Part shown: positions 33,986 through 43,397 of the stretch, one piece after another
Numbering within the stretch: position 1 is the stretch's first letter
How the letters are laid out: every line of letters starts with the position of its first letter
Source: Cytophagia bacterium CHB2
GTDB taxonomy: Bacteria > Zhuqueibacterota > Zhuqueibacteria > Zhuqueibacterales > Zhuqueibacteraceae
DNA length: 60,438 nucleotides
Assembly: GCA_030263535.1 (NCBI GenBank)
Contig: SZPB01000003.1
Location: forward strand, 1 to 60,438
Direction: 5' to 3'
Notes under the pieces: generated by a model
What the model was told of the DNA's origin: nothing
Seen by the model: the letters and a program-made list of their open reading frames with translations, nothing else
Database searches by the model: none
Translations under genes and position numbers: made by a program

Positions 33986-34072
33986 GCGTTTTGTTCCTCG
34001 ATGAAAATTGTATGAAGGGGTTCGTCACATTCAACAAGATCATCACAATTTTTTGATTGGGCGGCCTCGGCG

Positions 34073-34669
34073 TTATTCGAGACTAAATAAAAATTCCACT
34101 TCCTCGCGAAGCTGCACGAACAGCGATTTGTCGAAATCGTTCGGCAAGTTTTCTATCAAACTATTGGCCACGCTGCGGTAATACCAGGCTTGTTGCTCGC
34201 GCCCGCGGTTGAAGCGTTCCCACACGGCTTTACCGATTTTGAGATACTCTTCCACGATGCTGCGCACGTTATGCAGTTTGTCAGCTGCCATGACCAGCTT
34301 AACCGTCAGCGGGGCGGTGGGCAAGAAATCAATTGTGTGCTGTTTGCGTTTTTCCCAGGGCCAGGATTTATCCGGCTCCGAGCATTGCGCGACGATCTCG
34401 GCGATCTCATCGCCGAATTGCTGGCGTAATTGGGCGAGTGTTACCGGCGTATCCTCGATCACATCGTGCAGGATACCTGCGATAACAACTTCCGTTGGGC
34501 AGCGTGCTTCGAGCAACAACATGCCGACCGCATAGGGGTGCACGAGATAGGGAACGCCTGTTGCTTTGCGCGTCTGCGCCCGGTGCGCGACGGCGGCTGT
34601 TTCAAGGGCGCGATCGAGCAGCGCCCAATCGCGCGCCTCGAAAAATTGTGGGTTGACCCGTGGCGTCAT
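34073..34669 (-). CDS. HD-domain phosphohydrolase (RelA/SpoT-like HD)
   Basis: The ATG at 34669 gives 198 residues with the SpoT-type HD pattern: AHRAQTRKATGVPYLVHPY with H44, then HD at 68-69 in ILHDVIEDT, and a later Asp in AADKLHNVRSI. There is no synthetase domain, so it resembles small alarmone hydrolases or HD-only phosphohydrolases. A ppGpp or nucleotide substrate is likely but not proven. It is divergently arranged from the GAF-SpoIIE phosphatase gene. Confidence 0.85.
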   Translation of the reverse strand: MTPRVNPQFFEARDWALLDRALETAAVAHRAQTRKATGVPYLVHPYAVGMLLLEARCPTEVVIAGILHDVIEDTPVTLAQLRQQFGDEIAEIVAQCSEPDKSWPWEKRKQHTIDFLPTAPLTVKLVMAADKLHNVRSIVEEYLKIGKAVWERFNRGREQQAWYYRSVANSLIENLPNDFDKSLFVQLREEVEFLFSLE

Positions 34670-34761
34670 GTGAAACCTTTGCTTTTGATCTTGGGTCAAA
34701 ATACGAAATACCATGTTTCAGTATCAAGGCCAAATTCCAGCGCATGTAGAAGAGTTCAGGC

Positions 34762-34790
34762 TTGACTTTCCTTCATGTGTTGTCTACTTT
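34762..34790 (+). promoter_or_regulatory. Possible sigma-70 promoter of the SpoIIE-type phosphatase gene
   Basis: TTGACT (34762-34767) and TACTTT (34785-34790) are spaced by 17 nt. If used, transcription starts near 34797, downstream of the first in-frame ATG (34713) but upstream of the ATG at 34857, which supports the later start. Confidence 0.35.
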
Positions 34791-34856
34791 GCTGATCGCG
34801 CTGGAGAATTCGGCACACATATATACACGACATTTGATATACGACCAAGCATCCGC

Positions 34857-37001
34857 ATGCGCCGCATTTTAAAAAACACCATCATCTCCGTTCCGTTCTT
34901 GACGTTTATTGGCGTGACGCTCATCGACACCGCCTGGTTTATGATCGAGCGCATTCCCGAAATCGTGCGGCTGCTGCGCGACGGAGTTTTGCTTGCTGCG
35001 ATCGTATTGTTGCTGCCGTTACGCCATCAAATTAAGCTGTTCACGGAACGCCGCATTTTTCACACGTTGCGCTACATTTTTTTTACGGTGCTGGCTTGTT
35101 TATTGGTGTTGATCGTTGTCGATCAGTACTTGATCGCGTCGCCGGGCGATCATTTGCGGCCCTCGCGCCTGTTCGTTTCCCCGCGCTTTTTTTTGATCGG
35201 CACCGTTGCTTCCTTTGTGCTGATTCTGCTGCATCTCCTGCTCTCCGGTTTGATCGCCAATCTCATTTTCTACAAGAGCAAAAGCTCGACGCCGCGCAAT
35301 TTTCGCCTGCTGGTGTTTGCGATTTTGCTGGTTGCGGCCACCTCTTCGGCGCGCGGGCGGGTGAATTTCTTTTTTTCATTCGAAGAAAATTGGCTGGGCG
35401 AAATTCCATTTGTCTTGTTGCTCTTGTTGATCGCGGTCAACTCCTTTCGCCATCGCTGGATCGATTTTCTCAACCGCCGGCAAAAGTGGGTGGTATTTCT
35501 GATTTCCGGGCTTGCCTGCGGCATGGGCGTCATGCTCACGCAGCGGGTGATCGACAGCTTCGTGGCCGACCATAGCGTCGCCTATGCGGCGGTGTGCGGC
35601 GCGATCGCGCTTTGCTTCAGTGTTTATGCGGGTTTCACCGCGGTTGCTTTGCTGCTGCACCTGCCCACCGCCGGCAGTTTTGATGAAAAAATCAATGCCA
35701 TCAAAACGCTGCAGGAGGTGAGCCAATCCATCAGCCATTTTATGGAACGCGAGCAGTTGATGGCGATGATCACGCAACGTGCGCTGCAAGTCACCAAATC
35801 TGATTTTGCCTGGCTGGAATTGCTGGAAGGCGAGAATAACGATTTGATGCTCAGTTCGGCGGTCAATCTTTCGGAAGATGAGAAACAGCGCATGCCGTTG
35901 CATCGTGCCGCCGGCATCAGCGGCTGGGTAATCCAAAATCAAAAGAGCCTGTTGATCAACGATGTTACCGAGGACGCCCGCGCCCTCCAGGTGCAGCCGT
36001 GGAAAAAAGACATCGGCGCAATTCTCGCCGTGCCATTGATCTCGCGCAGCAAGATTTTGGGCGTCCTGTTCTCGGCAAAGCAGGATTATTTTGGCTACGA
36101 TCAATTCGATCAGGACATGCTGCAATCGTTTGCCGATCAAGCTGCGATTGCTTTTCACAATGCGCATTTGTTGGAAGAGTCGATTGAAAAAGAGCGGCTG
36201 GCGCAAGAACTGCGCGTGGCGCACAAGGCGCAAGAAAAGCTGCTGCCGAAAGTCATGCCGGAGATTGCCGGACTTGATGTGGCCGGCGTGAGCGTGGCGG
36301 CAAAAGAAGTGGGCGGCGATTACTATGACGTGTTTGCGATCGGGAATAAACTCGTTGTTGTGGTGGGAGATGTTTCCGGCAAGGGCGCGGCCGCAGCATT
36401 TTACATGGCGCAGGTGAAGGGCGTTATCGAGGCCATTGGCCGGCTGTATGAATCGCCGCGCGACGTTCTCATTCAAGCCAACCGTATTCTCTGCCGCAGT
36501 TTGGAGAAGAATTTATTCATCACGCTTCTCTATGCGATCTTTGACCCTGGCACCATGACGATGACGTTTAGTCGCGCCGGGCACAACCCCCTGTTGTGTT
36601 CACCGAAAGAGGGTGAAGTTTCATTCCTGCAACCCTACGGCATGGCCATCGGCTTGGAAAACGGTGCGGTGTTTGAGTCGGCTTTGGAGCAATTAACATT
36701 GCCGCTGGCGCCCGGCGATTTTTTTGTGTTTTACACCGACGGCGTAGTGGAGGCGCGCAACATGCAGGAAGAAGAGTATCAGGAACGATCGTTGCTCGCG
36801 CTGGTGCAACAACGCGATTACAAAACCGCCAGCGCCTTGAAAGATCGTATTTTATTGAGTGTGTACGATCACGTTGGCCTGGCGAATCCGCATGATGATT
36901 TTACCGTCGTGGTGGTGGGAGTCACCGAACAACAACGCCACAAAACTCGTGCAGCCGAGAGGGCGTTTGGCGCAGTGCAAGAAATGGCAGAGCTCTCTTG
37001 A
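34857..37001 (+). CDS. Membrane GAF-SpoIIE (PP2C) serine phosphatase
   Basis: From the ATG at 34857 the protein has 714 residues; an ATG at 34713 would add 48 without any domain, and neither has a clear ribosome-binding site. A multi-helix membrane region (about 1-280) is followed by a GAF domain (about 295-460) and a SpoIIE/RsbU phosphatase domain (about 480-690; GGDYYDVF, GDVSGKGAAA, FYTDGVVEA). Such proteins dephosphorylate anti-sigma antagonists in partner-switching pathways, in response to a signal sensed by GAF or the membrane part. No antagonist gene is nearby. The stop overlaps the start of the DUF1992 gene. Confidence 0.9.
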   Translation: MRRILKNTIISVPFLTFIGVTLIDTAWFMIERIPEIVRLLRDGVLLAAIVLLLPLRHQIKLFTERRIFHTLRYIFFTVLACLLVLIVVDQYLIASPGDHLRPSRLFVSPRFFLIGTVASFVLILLHLLLSGLIANLIFYKSKSSTPRNFRLLVFAILLVAATSSARGRVNFFFSFEENWLGEIPFVLLLLLIAVNSFRHRWIDFLNRRQKWVVFLISGLACGMGVMLTQRVIDSFVADHSVAYAAVCGAIALCFSVYAGFTAVALLLHLPTAGSFDEKINAIKTLQEVSQSISHFMEREQLMAMITQRALQVTKSDFAWLELLEGENNDLMLSSAVNLSEDEKQRMPLHRAAGISGWVIQNQKSLLINDVTEDARALQVQPWKKDIGAILAVPLISRSKILGVLFSAKQDYFGYDQFDQDMLQSFADQAAIAFHNAHLLEESIEKERLAQELRVAHKAQEKLLPKVMPEIAGLDVAGVSVAAKEVGGDYYDVFAIGNKLVVVVGDVSGKGAAAAFYMAQVKGVIEAIGRLYESPRDVLIQANRILCRSLEKNLFITLLYAIFDPGTMTMTFSRAGHNPLLCSPKEGEVSFLQPYGMAIGLENGAVFESALEQLTLPLAPGDFFVFYTDGVVEARNMQEEEYQERSLLALVQQRDYKTASALKDRILLSVYDHVGLANPHDDFTVVVVGVTEQQRHKTRAAERAFGAVQEMAELS

Positions 37002-37330
37002 TGAATGCTTTCGAAAAAATCGCGCTGGAAAAAATCCGCGAGGCGATTGCGAACGGAGAATTCGATAACCTTCCCGGCAAGGGCAAGCCGCTGATGCTGG
37101 ACGATGAGCCGGACGTTCCACGGCATCTGCGCATGAGTTTCAAAATTTTGAAGAATGCCAATATTTTACCGGAAGAAGTGCAACTTCGAAAAGACATTCA
37201 CCTTTTACAACAACAGCTTGCCGCCGCGCAGGATGAATTAGAGCAACGCCATCTTCGCCGCCAAATCCGCGATTGTGAAACACGTTTTAATATATTGATG
37301 GAACGCCATCGCCGGCAGCTAACCCAATAA
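37001..37330 (+). CDS. DUF1992 (DnaJ-homologue subfamily C member 28-like) protein
   Basis: A 109-residue protein with the DUF1992 pattern: KIALEKIREAIANGEFDNLPGKGKPL near the start, then a basic helical C-terminal region (LRRQIRDCETRFNILMERH). The start ATG shares its A with the TGA stop of the phosphatase gene, so the two are translationally coupled. The molecular role of this conserved small family is not established. Confidence 0.9.
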   Translation: MNAFEKIALEKIREAIANGEFDNLPGKGKPLMLDDEPDVPRHLRMSFKILKNANILPEEVQLRKDIHLLQQQLAAAQDELEQRHLRRQIRDCETRFNILMERHRRQLTQ

Positions 37331-37457
37331 TCCAAACACGCGCTCTGACGCATTCACACTTTTTTGTTTTCGAAATTATCTCGTGAGATGCCAAACTATC
37401 ACTCTTGTGATTAACACCATCCACATCGGCATGTCGCTTTCCAACCCCTCTTAACGT

Positions 37458-38741
37458 ATGAGTGAAGCGAAAGTCTGCATTATCGGCGCCGGCGCTTCCG
37501 GCATTGCTGCAGCTAAAGTTCTTCATGAAAAGGGCGTCCCGTTCGACTGTTTTGAGAAAGGTTCGAGCATTGGCGGCGTTTGGCGCTATCAAAATGACAA
37601 CGGTTTGTCCTCGGCCTATGCTTCGTTGCACATCAATACCTCGAAAGAGCGGATGGCCTACTCCGATTTTCCCCTGCCTGAAGATTATCCTGATTATCCT
37701 CATCACACCCATATCGCAAAATATTTTGACGATTACGTCGACCACTTCGGCTTTCGCAACAAAATTACCTTTTGCGCCGAAGTCACGGACGTTGCTCCGG
37801 CTCCCGCAAACCGTTGGGACGTAACACTGGCAGGAGGGAGGAAGAACCGTTATCGCGCTGTGCTCGTAGCGAACGGCCATCATTGGGATCCCCAATGGGC
37901 GCAATTCCCGGGCACCTTTGCAGGTGTGCAGATGCACTCGCATCATTACAAAACACCTGAGGTGTTTGCCGGGAAGAACGTTTTGGTGATCGGCATTGGC
38001 AATTCCGGCGTTGATATTGCTTGTGAAAGCGCACGCGTGGCGGCGCAAACCTTTCTTTCTACACGGCGCAGCGCGCACATCATACCCAAGTACATCCTGG
38101 GCAAGCCCGTTGATCACTACACCACGCCGTTGTCGTCGCGTTTGCCGCTGGCGATTCAAACGTTAAGCTTCAAGCTGTTGCTCTGGCTGGCGCGCGGCCC
38201 GCAAAAGCGTTTTGGCATCAGGGAGCCGCAGCACAAAATCCATCAAGCGCATCCCACGATTTCCTCGGATCTGTTGAATTTGATCGGGCACGGACAAATC
38301 AAGATCAAACCCAATGTCAAAAACCTCGCCGGGGAAGCAGTTGAATTCGAAGACGGCAGCCGGGAAAAGATTGATCTCATTCTCTACGCCACAGGATACA
38401 ACGTAACGTTTCCGTTTTTTAAGCCGGAGGTTCTAACCGTGCCGGATAATGAGTTGCCGCTTTATCGCCGCGTCGTCTCGTTGCAACACCCCAATCTCTT
38501 TTTTATCGGTTTGCTGCAGCCGTTGGGCGCGATTATGCCGCTGGCTGAATGGCAATCACAATGGGTTGCTGGACTGCTCGCCGGCGCATGCAAGCTGCCG
38601 GATTTTTCCACGATGCAGCGCGAAGTTGAGCGCGAACGCGAACAAATGCGCCGGCGCTACGTCACGTCTGCGCGACACACCATGCAGGTAGATTATTTTC
38701 CATATATTCGGCAACTCAAACGCGAGTTACGGCGGGTGTGA
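37458..38741 (+). CDS. Flavin-containing monooxygenase family protein
   Basis: A 427-residue enzyme. An FAD-binding GAGASG motif is at residues 9-14, the FMO fingerprint FAGVQMHSHHY lies in the middle, and it is directly followed by the NADPH-binding VIGIGNSGVD. The C-terminal ATGYNVTFPFF segment also fits. It should use NADPH and O2 to oxygenate a soft nucleophile or a ketone (FMO and Baeyer-Villiger enzymes share these motifs). The substrate is unknown. It is monocistronic. Confidence 0.92.
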   Translation: MSEAKVCIIGAGASGIAAAKVLHEKGVPFDCFEKGSSIGGVWRYQNDNGLSSAYASLHINTSKERMAYSDFPLPEDYPDYPHHTHIAKYFDDYVDHFGFRNKITFCAEVTDVAPAPANRWDVTLAGGRKNRYRAVLVANGHHWDPQWAQFPGTFAGVQMHSHHYKTPEVFAGKNVLVIGIGNSGVDIACESARVAAQTFLSTRRSAHIIPKYILGKPVDHYTTPLSSRLPLAIQTLSFKLLLWLARGPQKRFGIREPQHKIHQAHPTISSDLLNLIGHGQIKIKPNVKNLAGEAVEFEDGSREKIDLILYATGYNVTFPFFKPEVLTVPDNELPLYRRVVSLQHPNLFFIGLLQPLGAIMPLAEWQSQWVAGLLAGACKLPDFSTMQREVEREREQMRRRYVTSARHTMQVDYFPYIRQLKRELRRV

Positions 38742-38845
38742 TGCAAGTTTTGGAGGCGAGGATGCTACTTTTGAGAGGAGAGGATTAGGCGCTCGAACAG
38801 TGCGTCAAAAGAGGATGCGCGCCAATTGTTGCCAGCGAATGGGAT

Positions 38846-39388
38846 TTAGTCTGGTTGCCGGGCTTCGAGATATGTCAACCGCGTGTCAAGCTTTTCGATC
38901 GTGTGATTTTGTTTGAGATCGGATTCTTCCAAGGATTCAACTCTGTTTTCGATGCGATCATCTCTGGCGCCGAGCGCGAGTTTTTCCACGTTAAAGTCAT
39001 CAAAGTACTTGGTGATCCGATCGGCAATGGTGTAGATTTGGTCAATAACTTTTTGACTCTTTAGTCTGTCCTGTTCGGCTTTTCTAGCTTCTTGATTATG
39101 CAAAGCCAGCATTTTTTCCCAGAACGCTTTGAAATCGTTTTCATAGTCGTTTTGCCTTTCAATCAAATGCTCTAACTTTTTTTCAAAGCCTTGTTGTCTC
39201 TTCTCGAACCTTTGTTGTCTCTTGTCAAAGCCTTGTTGTCTTTTTTTAAGGCCTTGCAATCCTCTGTTTAAGTTTTGGTTTCCTCTTTTTAAAGAGTTAT
39301 GGCTTGTCTCAAAGCGCCGAGTAAGGCTTTTGAGTCCCTTATGAATCTGATTGACCTTTTTGGAGAGGGTCTGAGACTTGGCTGGCAT
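38846..39388 (-). CDS. Coiled-coil protein with heptad repeats, function unknown
   Basis: A 180-residue, highly charged protein that is nearly all helical. In the middle (about residues 43-70) the heptad KRQQGFE/KRQQRFE repeats at least three to four times. At DNA level this is a tandem 21-nt repeat with the word ccttgttgtct (about 39186-39260). No domain was recognised. It may be a scaffold, or an internal-repeat protein like those that vary in copy number. Confidence 0.6.
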   Translation of the reverse strand: MPAKSQTLSKKVNQIHKGLKSLTRRFETSHNSLKRGNQNLNRGLQGLKKRQQGFDKRQQRFEKRQQGFEKKLEHLIERQNDYENDFKAFWEKMLALHNQEARKAEQDRLKSQKVIDQIYTIADRITKYFDDFNVEKLALGARDDRIENRVESLEESDLKQNHTIEKLDTRLTYLEARQPD

Positions 39389-39726
39389 AAGATTTTCCCC
39401 GTTGTTGGTTTTTTAAGTGGCGTAAGCGTAGCAATTTCCAATTCAAAAAGCAAAGATTTTTTGCATGATTTTTTATGAGCCTTTACCGTCGTATGGCGTG
39501 CCGGCCTTGCTTGGAGGCAAGCGCTGATGTGGTTATTCATATCCTTGACAGCAACGATGAACGTCAAAGAGAATCTGAACACTGCAAGATGTGGGAATAA
39601 TTTGATCTGTGAGAGCGGTTCGAAAGTTGGAATGATGGAAAGGCAGATACGTGAATCGGACTTGGACGCAAATAGTTGGCAAGGTCATGGTAGCATCGCG
39701 TCCAAGCCCGGTTACACTAGGTATTG
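39389..39726. other. Intergenic region, no gene seen
   Basis: About 340 bp between the coiled-coil gene and the end of the lipoprotein gene. A plus-strand frame at 39527-39730 has no recognisable features. No clear hairpin was found. Confidence 0.4.
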
Positions 39727-40446
39727 TTAGTCATCACCGTCGTCATCGTGGTCATCATCTTTACCATCATCATCGTCATCTTCGAAGGCTTTAATGGAAG
39801 CCTTGATGTTTCGCTCGATTGCCTTCTGATTCAGGGGAAGTCGCGGATCAAGATAGCCGCCGGCGCCATCGCTGAACCAGGTTGTGGTGTCAATGGTTAG
39901 AACGACATTGGTATTCGGCGAGCTTGCGTCGATCACCAGCGGCGGATTAAATTCTTGCTCTTGTTCCAGCTTGATGGCGCTGGTAAATGTGAAAACAGCA
40001 TTGCTGTCGCCCTCGACGTAGCCGCTGACGAAGATCGTGCGATTCTGCAGGTTGGGATTAGTTGTGTAACCTTGGCCGTCGCTGGTGTCCAGCTTACAGA
40101 TTTCGACCTCAATCTCATCATACGTTCCGTAAGGAACCGAAATGGTGCTGATTTGCGTCATCGTTCCAGCAAGATTGAGATTGACGATTAGCGGGATCTC
40201 TGACACAAAATCCAAGCTGTCTTCCGATGCACTCTCAATCTCGATTTCACTAATTACGACTTGAGCGGAAGTAATGGTGACTTGCTGGGCTTGCGCATCA
40301 GTTTCCTTGGCCAGCGCGCCAGACATGGCTTTTATGCTCAATTTTAAGTTGCCGCTGGTGCCGGACATCGGATCTTTTTCACAGCCGGCAAGAATGAAGC
40401 TCAACACAACCCCGATCACAGTGGCGGTCGAATGAAGGTATTTCAT
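39727..40446 (-). CDS. Lipoprotein with acidic poly-Asp tail, function unknown
   Basis: From the ATG at 40446 the protein has 239 residues with a lipoprotein signal peptide ending in LAGC. A beta-rich domain with 'VTITSAQVVISEIEIES' and 'ISVPYGTYDEIEVEI' follows, similar in pattern to DUF4382-type lipoproteins. The C-terminus is an Asp/His/Lys/Gly stretch of about 18 residues, nearly all Asp, encoded by a simple repeat of tcatc-like units (39727-39780). It should sit in the envelope, and the tail could bind metal cations. I do not know the function. Confidence 0.72.
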   Translation of the reverse strand: MKYLHSTATVIGVVLSFILAGCEKDPMSGTSGNLKLSIKAMSGALAKETDAQAQQVTITSAQVVISEIEIESASEDSLDFVSEIPLIVNLNLAGTMTQISTISVPYGTYDEIEVEICKLDTSDGQGYTTNPNLQNRTIFVSGYVEGDSNAVFTFTSAIKLEQEQEFNPPLVIDASSPNTNVVLTIDTTTWFSDGAGGYLDPRLPLNQKAIERNIKASIKAFEDDDDDGKDDDHDDDGDD

Positions 40447-40659
40447 GATGGTATCCTCATGGAAAAAGTTCATTCGCCCTTTTGCAATTCTTGAGCCAGT
40501 TGCAATTTTACGCAAGCCCTAAACGTGAGTCATCGCATATTGAATAATTTGCGCTCTCTTAACGATTGAGCTATCCCCGCCGGGGCAATGGGAGGCGGAT
40601 GCTAATCTTTCGTTTTGGTAAGTCGGCAACAAAACTCGAAATACCTTCCACCAAATTCT

Positions 40660-43278
40660 ATGCTGATTTTATCGGGCCGTTCCTCTTTCTCTGGCTGGAA
40701 ATTTTTTGCGATCATCTATCTTGCCCTGTTGGCGTGTTCGCATGCCGTCCGTTTCTTTTCTCCGCCAGAAACAGCGGCGCGCCCCGATCAGAACGTATTG
40801 ACTCTCAATGCCCTCGCGCATGATCGCATACTGCCGCAGCATGTGAAGGTAGCTTACAATGATCTACAGCCCGATAACGTAATCAGCCCTCCTGTTGTTT
40901 TGTTGCTGCACGGCAGTCCGGTGGCCTCGATCACATTTAGAAAATTTGCGCCCGAGCTCGCGCAAAGCTGCCGGGTGTTGGTTCCCGATCTCCCCGGTTT
41001 TGGCCACTCAACGTTGCGCATTCCAGACTATTCGATTCGCAGCCACGCGACGTATGTTTTACAGATGTTGGATTCTCTTCGTCTCTCGCGCGTTCACCTC
41101 GTCGCTTATAGCATGAGCGGCGGTGTTGCCCTTCATCTTGCCGAACGCGCGCCCGAGCGCATTCAATCGATAACGATGGTATCGGCACTCGGCGTGCAAG
41201 AGTTGGAACTGCTGGGCGATTACCATCTCAACCATGCCGTGCATGGATTGCAGCTTGCTTTTTTGTGGTTGGTGCAAGAAGGTGTGCCGCATTTTGGCTA
41301 TTTGGACGACGTCTTTCTGAATGTGCCGTATGCGCGGAATTTTTTTGATTCGGATCAACGGCCGTTGCGCGCTATTCTCACACACTATCAAAATCCGATG
41401 CTGATTGTTCACGGCAGGCATGATCCGCTTGTGCCGCTGGCAGCCGCGCAAGAACATTATCGCCTCGTGCCGCAAAGTGAATTGCAGCTTTTTGAAGGCG
41501 GACACGAGTTGATCTTCAGCAAGCCTCACATGATTGCCAAACAAATTGAGGCTTTTATCCAACAGGCGGAACAGGGGAGGCGCCTGACACGCTCGCAAGC
41601 CTCGTCCGAGCGCTTCGCGCTTGCGCAACAGCCATTTGATCCATCGCAAATTCCTCAAGCACAGGGCATCGCCCTGGTCACGCTGGTGTTCCTGCTTGCG
41701 CTGGCCACGCTTGTAAGCGAAGATTTGACCTGCATCAGTGCCGGCTTGTTGGTGGCGCGCGGCACAATGGGATATTTCTCCGCAACGCTCGGCTGTTTTC
41801 TCGGCATTGTGTTTGGCGATTTTTTGCTGTTTTTCGCTGGAAAATATTTAGGCGGGCCGGCGTTGCGCCGCGCGCCCATGAAATGGTTTTTCAATGAAGA
41901 TGCCATTACGCGCGGTCGCCGGTGGTTCGAGCGTGAAGGCGCAAAAGTCATTGTATTGAGCCGCTTCATGCCCGGCAGCCGGTTGCCGACTTATGTTGCC
42001 GCGGGTTTGCTCCGAATGAGTTTCTGGAAATTTTGTGGCTATTTCGTGCTGGCAGCGGCTTTGTGGACGCCTGCGTTGGTCGCGGTTTCCACTTTGCTCG
42101 GCGGTAAAGTGATGGAATACCTTTCGCTTTATGAACAGTATTCGTGGCGCATTCTAATCGGCCTAGCAGTCGTGCTTTGGTTTATGGCAAAGCTCGTCGT
42201 GCCATTGTTCAGCTTTCGCGGTCGACGATTGTTGGTTTCAAAATGGCGCCGGCTCACGCATTGGGAATTCTGGCCGCTGTGGGCGTTTTATCCGCCAGTG
42301 ATTTTTTATGTTTTATATCTTGGTCTCAAGCATCGCTCACTCACCGTGTTTACTGCGGCGAATCCTGCCATTTTCACGGGCGGTTTTCTGGGGGAATCGA
42401 AATCAGACATTCTCAATCGGCTTGCCGGCGCGGATGGCTATATCGCACGCCATCGCTTAATTTGTGTCTCGGGTAACGAAGAGCAGCGTGTGCAAGCGGT
42501 GAAAAGTTTTATGCACGAGTTTTCTCTTTCATTTCCAATCGTGTTCAAACCGGATGTTGGCCAACGCGGCGCGGGTGTGAGCGTCGTTCGATCCGAACAA
42601 GAGATGCGCGATTATTTCGGAAAGAGTGAGGGCGATACGATTGTGCAGGAATACGCGCCGGGTTATGAGTATGGTGTATTTTATTACCGCCATCCCGATC
42701 AAGCTCAGGGAAGTATTTTTGCGATTACTGACAAAAGATTCCCCGTCGTAAAGGGCGATGGCCAGAGCACGCTCGAAGAATTGATTCTTAATGATAGCCG
42801 GGCGGTTTGCATGGCGCGTTTCCTGCTCAACCAGCATCACGCGCGTTTGTTCGAGGTGCCGGCTGCTGGTGAAGTCATACCATTAGTGGAATTGGGCACG
42901 CATTGCCGCGGCGCGATTTTTTTTGACGGCGAAAAAATCAAGACGCCCGAGCTTGAAGCTTCGATAGACGCGGTTAGCCGCCATTTTGAGGGATTTTATT
43001 TCGGAAGGTACGACATCCGTACGCCTTCGCCGGAAGATTTCAAGCAGGGAAAAAATTTCAAGGTGATTGAACTAAACGGCGTGACCTCGGAAGCGACAAG
43101 TATTTATGATCCGGGGAACAGCTTGTTCAAGGCTTATCGCGTGTTGATGAAGCAATGGCGCATCGCTTTCGAGATCGGCGCGCTGAATCGTGCACGGGGT
43201 ATTCGGCCAGTGCCATTGCGCGAGCTGATAAGAGTGGTAAGAAATTCATACGGCCTGGCGAAGGCTCAAGAAAAATGA
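40660..43278 (+). CDS. Fusion protein: alpha/beta hydrolase, DedA/VTT membrane domain, ATP-grasp domain
   Basis: Three unlike domains share one uninterrupted frame of 872 residues (start taken as the ATG at 40660; a TTG lies at 40615). After a hydrophobic N-terminus that ends in LLACS (possible lipobox) comes an alpha/beta hydrolase (about 70-300; LLLHGSPVA, nucleophile in AYSMSGG, GRHDPLVP, GGHELIF). Next is a SNARE-associated/VTT (DedA-type) membrane domain (about 340-535; GDFLLFFAGKYLGG, LSRFMPGSRLPTYVAAG). Last comes an ATP-grasp domain (about 600-850; FPIVFKPDVGQRGAGVSVV, IVQEYAPGYEYGVF, KVIELNGVTSE). VTT proteins move or flip lipids, so this may couple lipid transport to lipid hydrolysis and ligation. 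The function is inferred. Confidence 0.85.
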   Translation: MLILSGRSSFSGWKFFAIIYLALLACSHAVRFFSPPETAARPDQNVLTLNALAHDRILPQHVKVAYNDLQPDNVISPPVVLLLHGSPVASITFRKFAPELAQSCRVLVPDLPGFGHSTLRIPDYSIRSHATYVLQMLDSLRLSRVHLVAYSMSGGVALHLAERAPERIQSITMVSALGVQELELLGDYHLNHAVHGLQLAFLWLVQEGVPHFGYLDDVFLNVPYARNFFDSDQRPLRAILTHYQNPMLIVHGRHDPLVPLAAAQEHYRLVPQSELQLFEGGHELIFSKPHMIAKQIEAFIQQAEQGRRLTRSQASSERFALAQQPFDPSQIPQAQGIALVTLVFLLALATLVSEDLTCISAGLLVARGTMGYFSATLGCFLGIVFGDFLLFFAGKYLGGPALRRAPMKWFFNEDAITRGRRWFEREGAKVIVLSRFMPGSRLPTYVAAGLLRMSFWKFCGYFVLAAALWTPALVAVSTLLGGKVMEYLSLYEQYSWRILIGLAVVLWFMAKLVVPLFSFRGRRLLVSKWRRLTHWEFWPLWAFYPPVIFYVLYLGLKHRSLTVFTAANPAIFTGGFLGESKSDILNRLAGADGYIARHRLICVSGNEEQRVQAVKSFMHEFSLSFPIVFKPDVGQRGAGVSVVRSEQEMRDYFGKSEGDTIVQEYAPGYEYGVFYYRHPDQAQGSIFAITDKRFPVVKGDGQSTLEELILNDSRAVCMARFLLNQHHARLFEVPAAGEVIPLVELGTHCRGAIFFDGEKIKTPELEASIDAVSRHFEGFYFGRYDIRTPSPEDFKQGKNFKVIELNGVTSEATSIYDPGNSLFKAYRVLMKQWRIAFEIGALNRARGIRPVPLRELIRVVRNSYGLAKAQEK

Positions 43279-43397
43279 AGAATTTCCTCATTGTGATCGG
43301 GAGATTGAGATCGGGAGTTCTGATTCCGTGCCGGTAAGGTTTTCAGCGAAACCGATTCACAGACATGCACGATTGTGCCGGGCTTGGCGCAAAATTT

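Noticed and set aside
39186..39260. Tandem repeats that could suggest a CRISPR array
   Set aside because: The repeats are 21 nt, have no spacers and code for a heptad coiled coil in a continuous frame.
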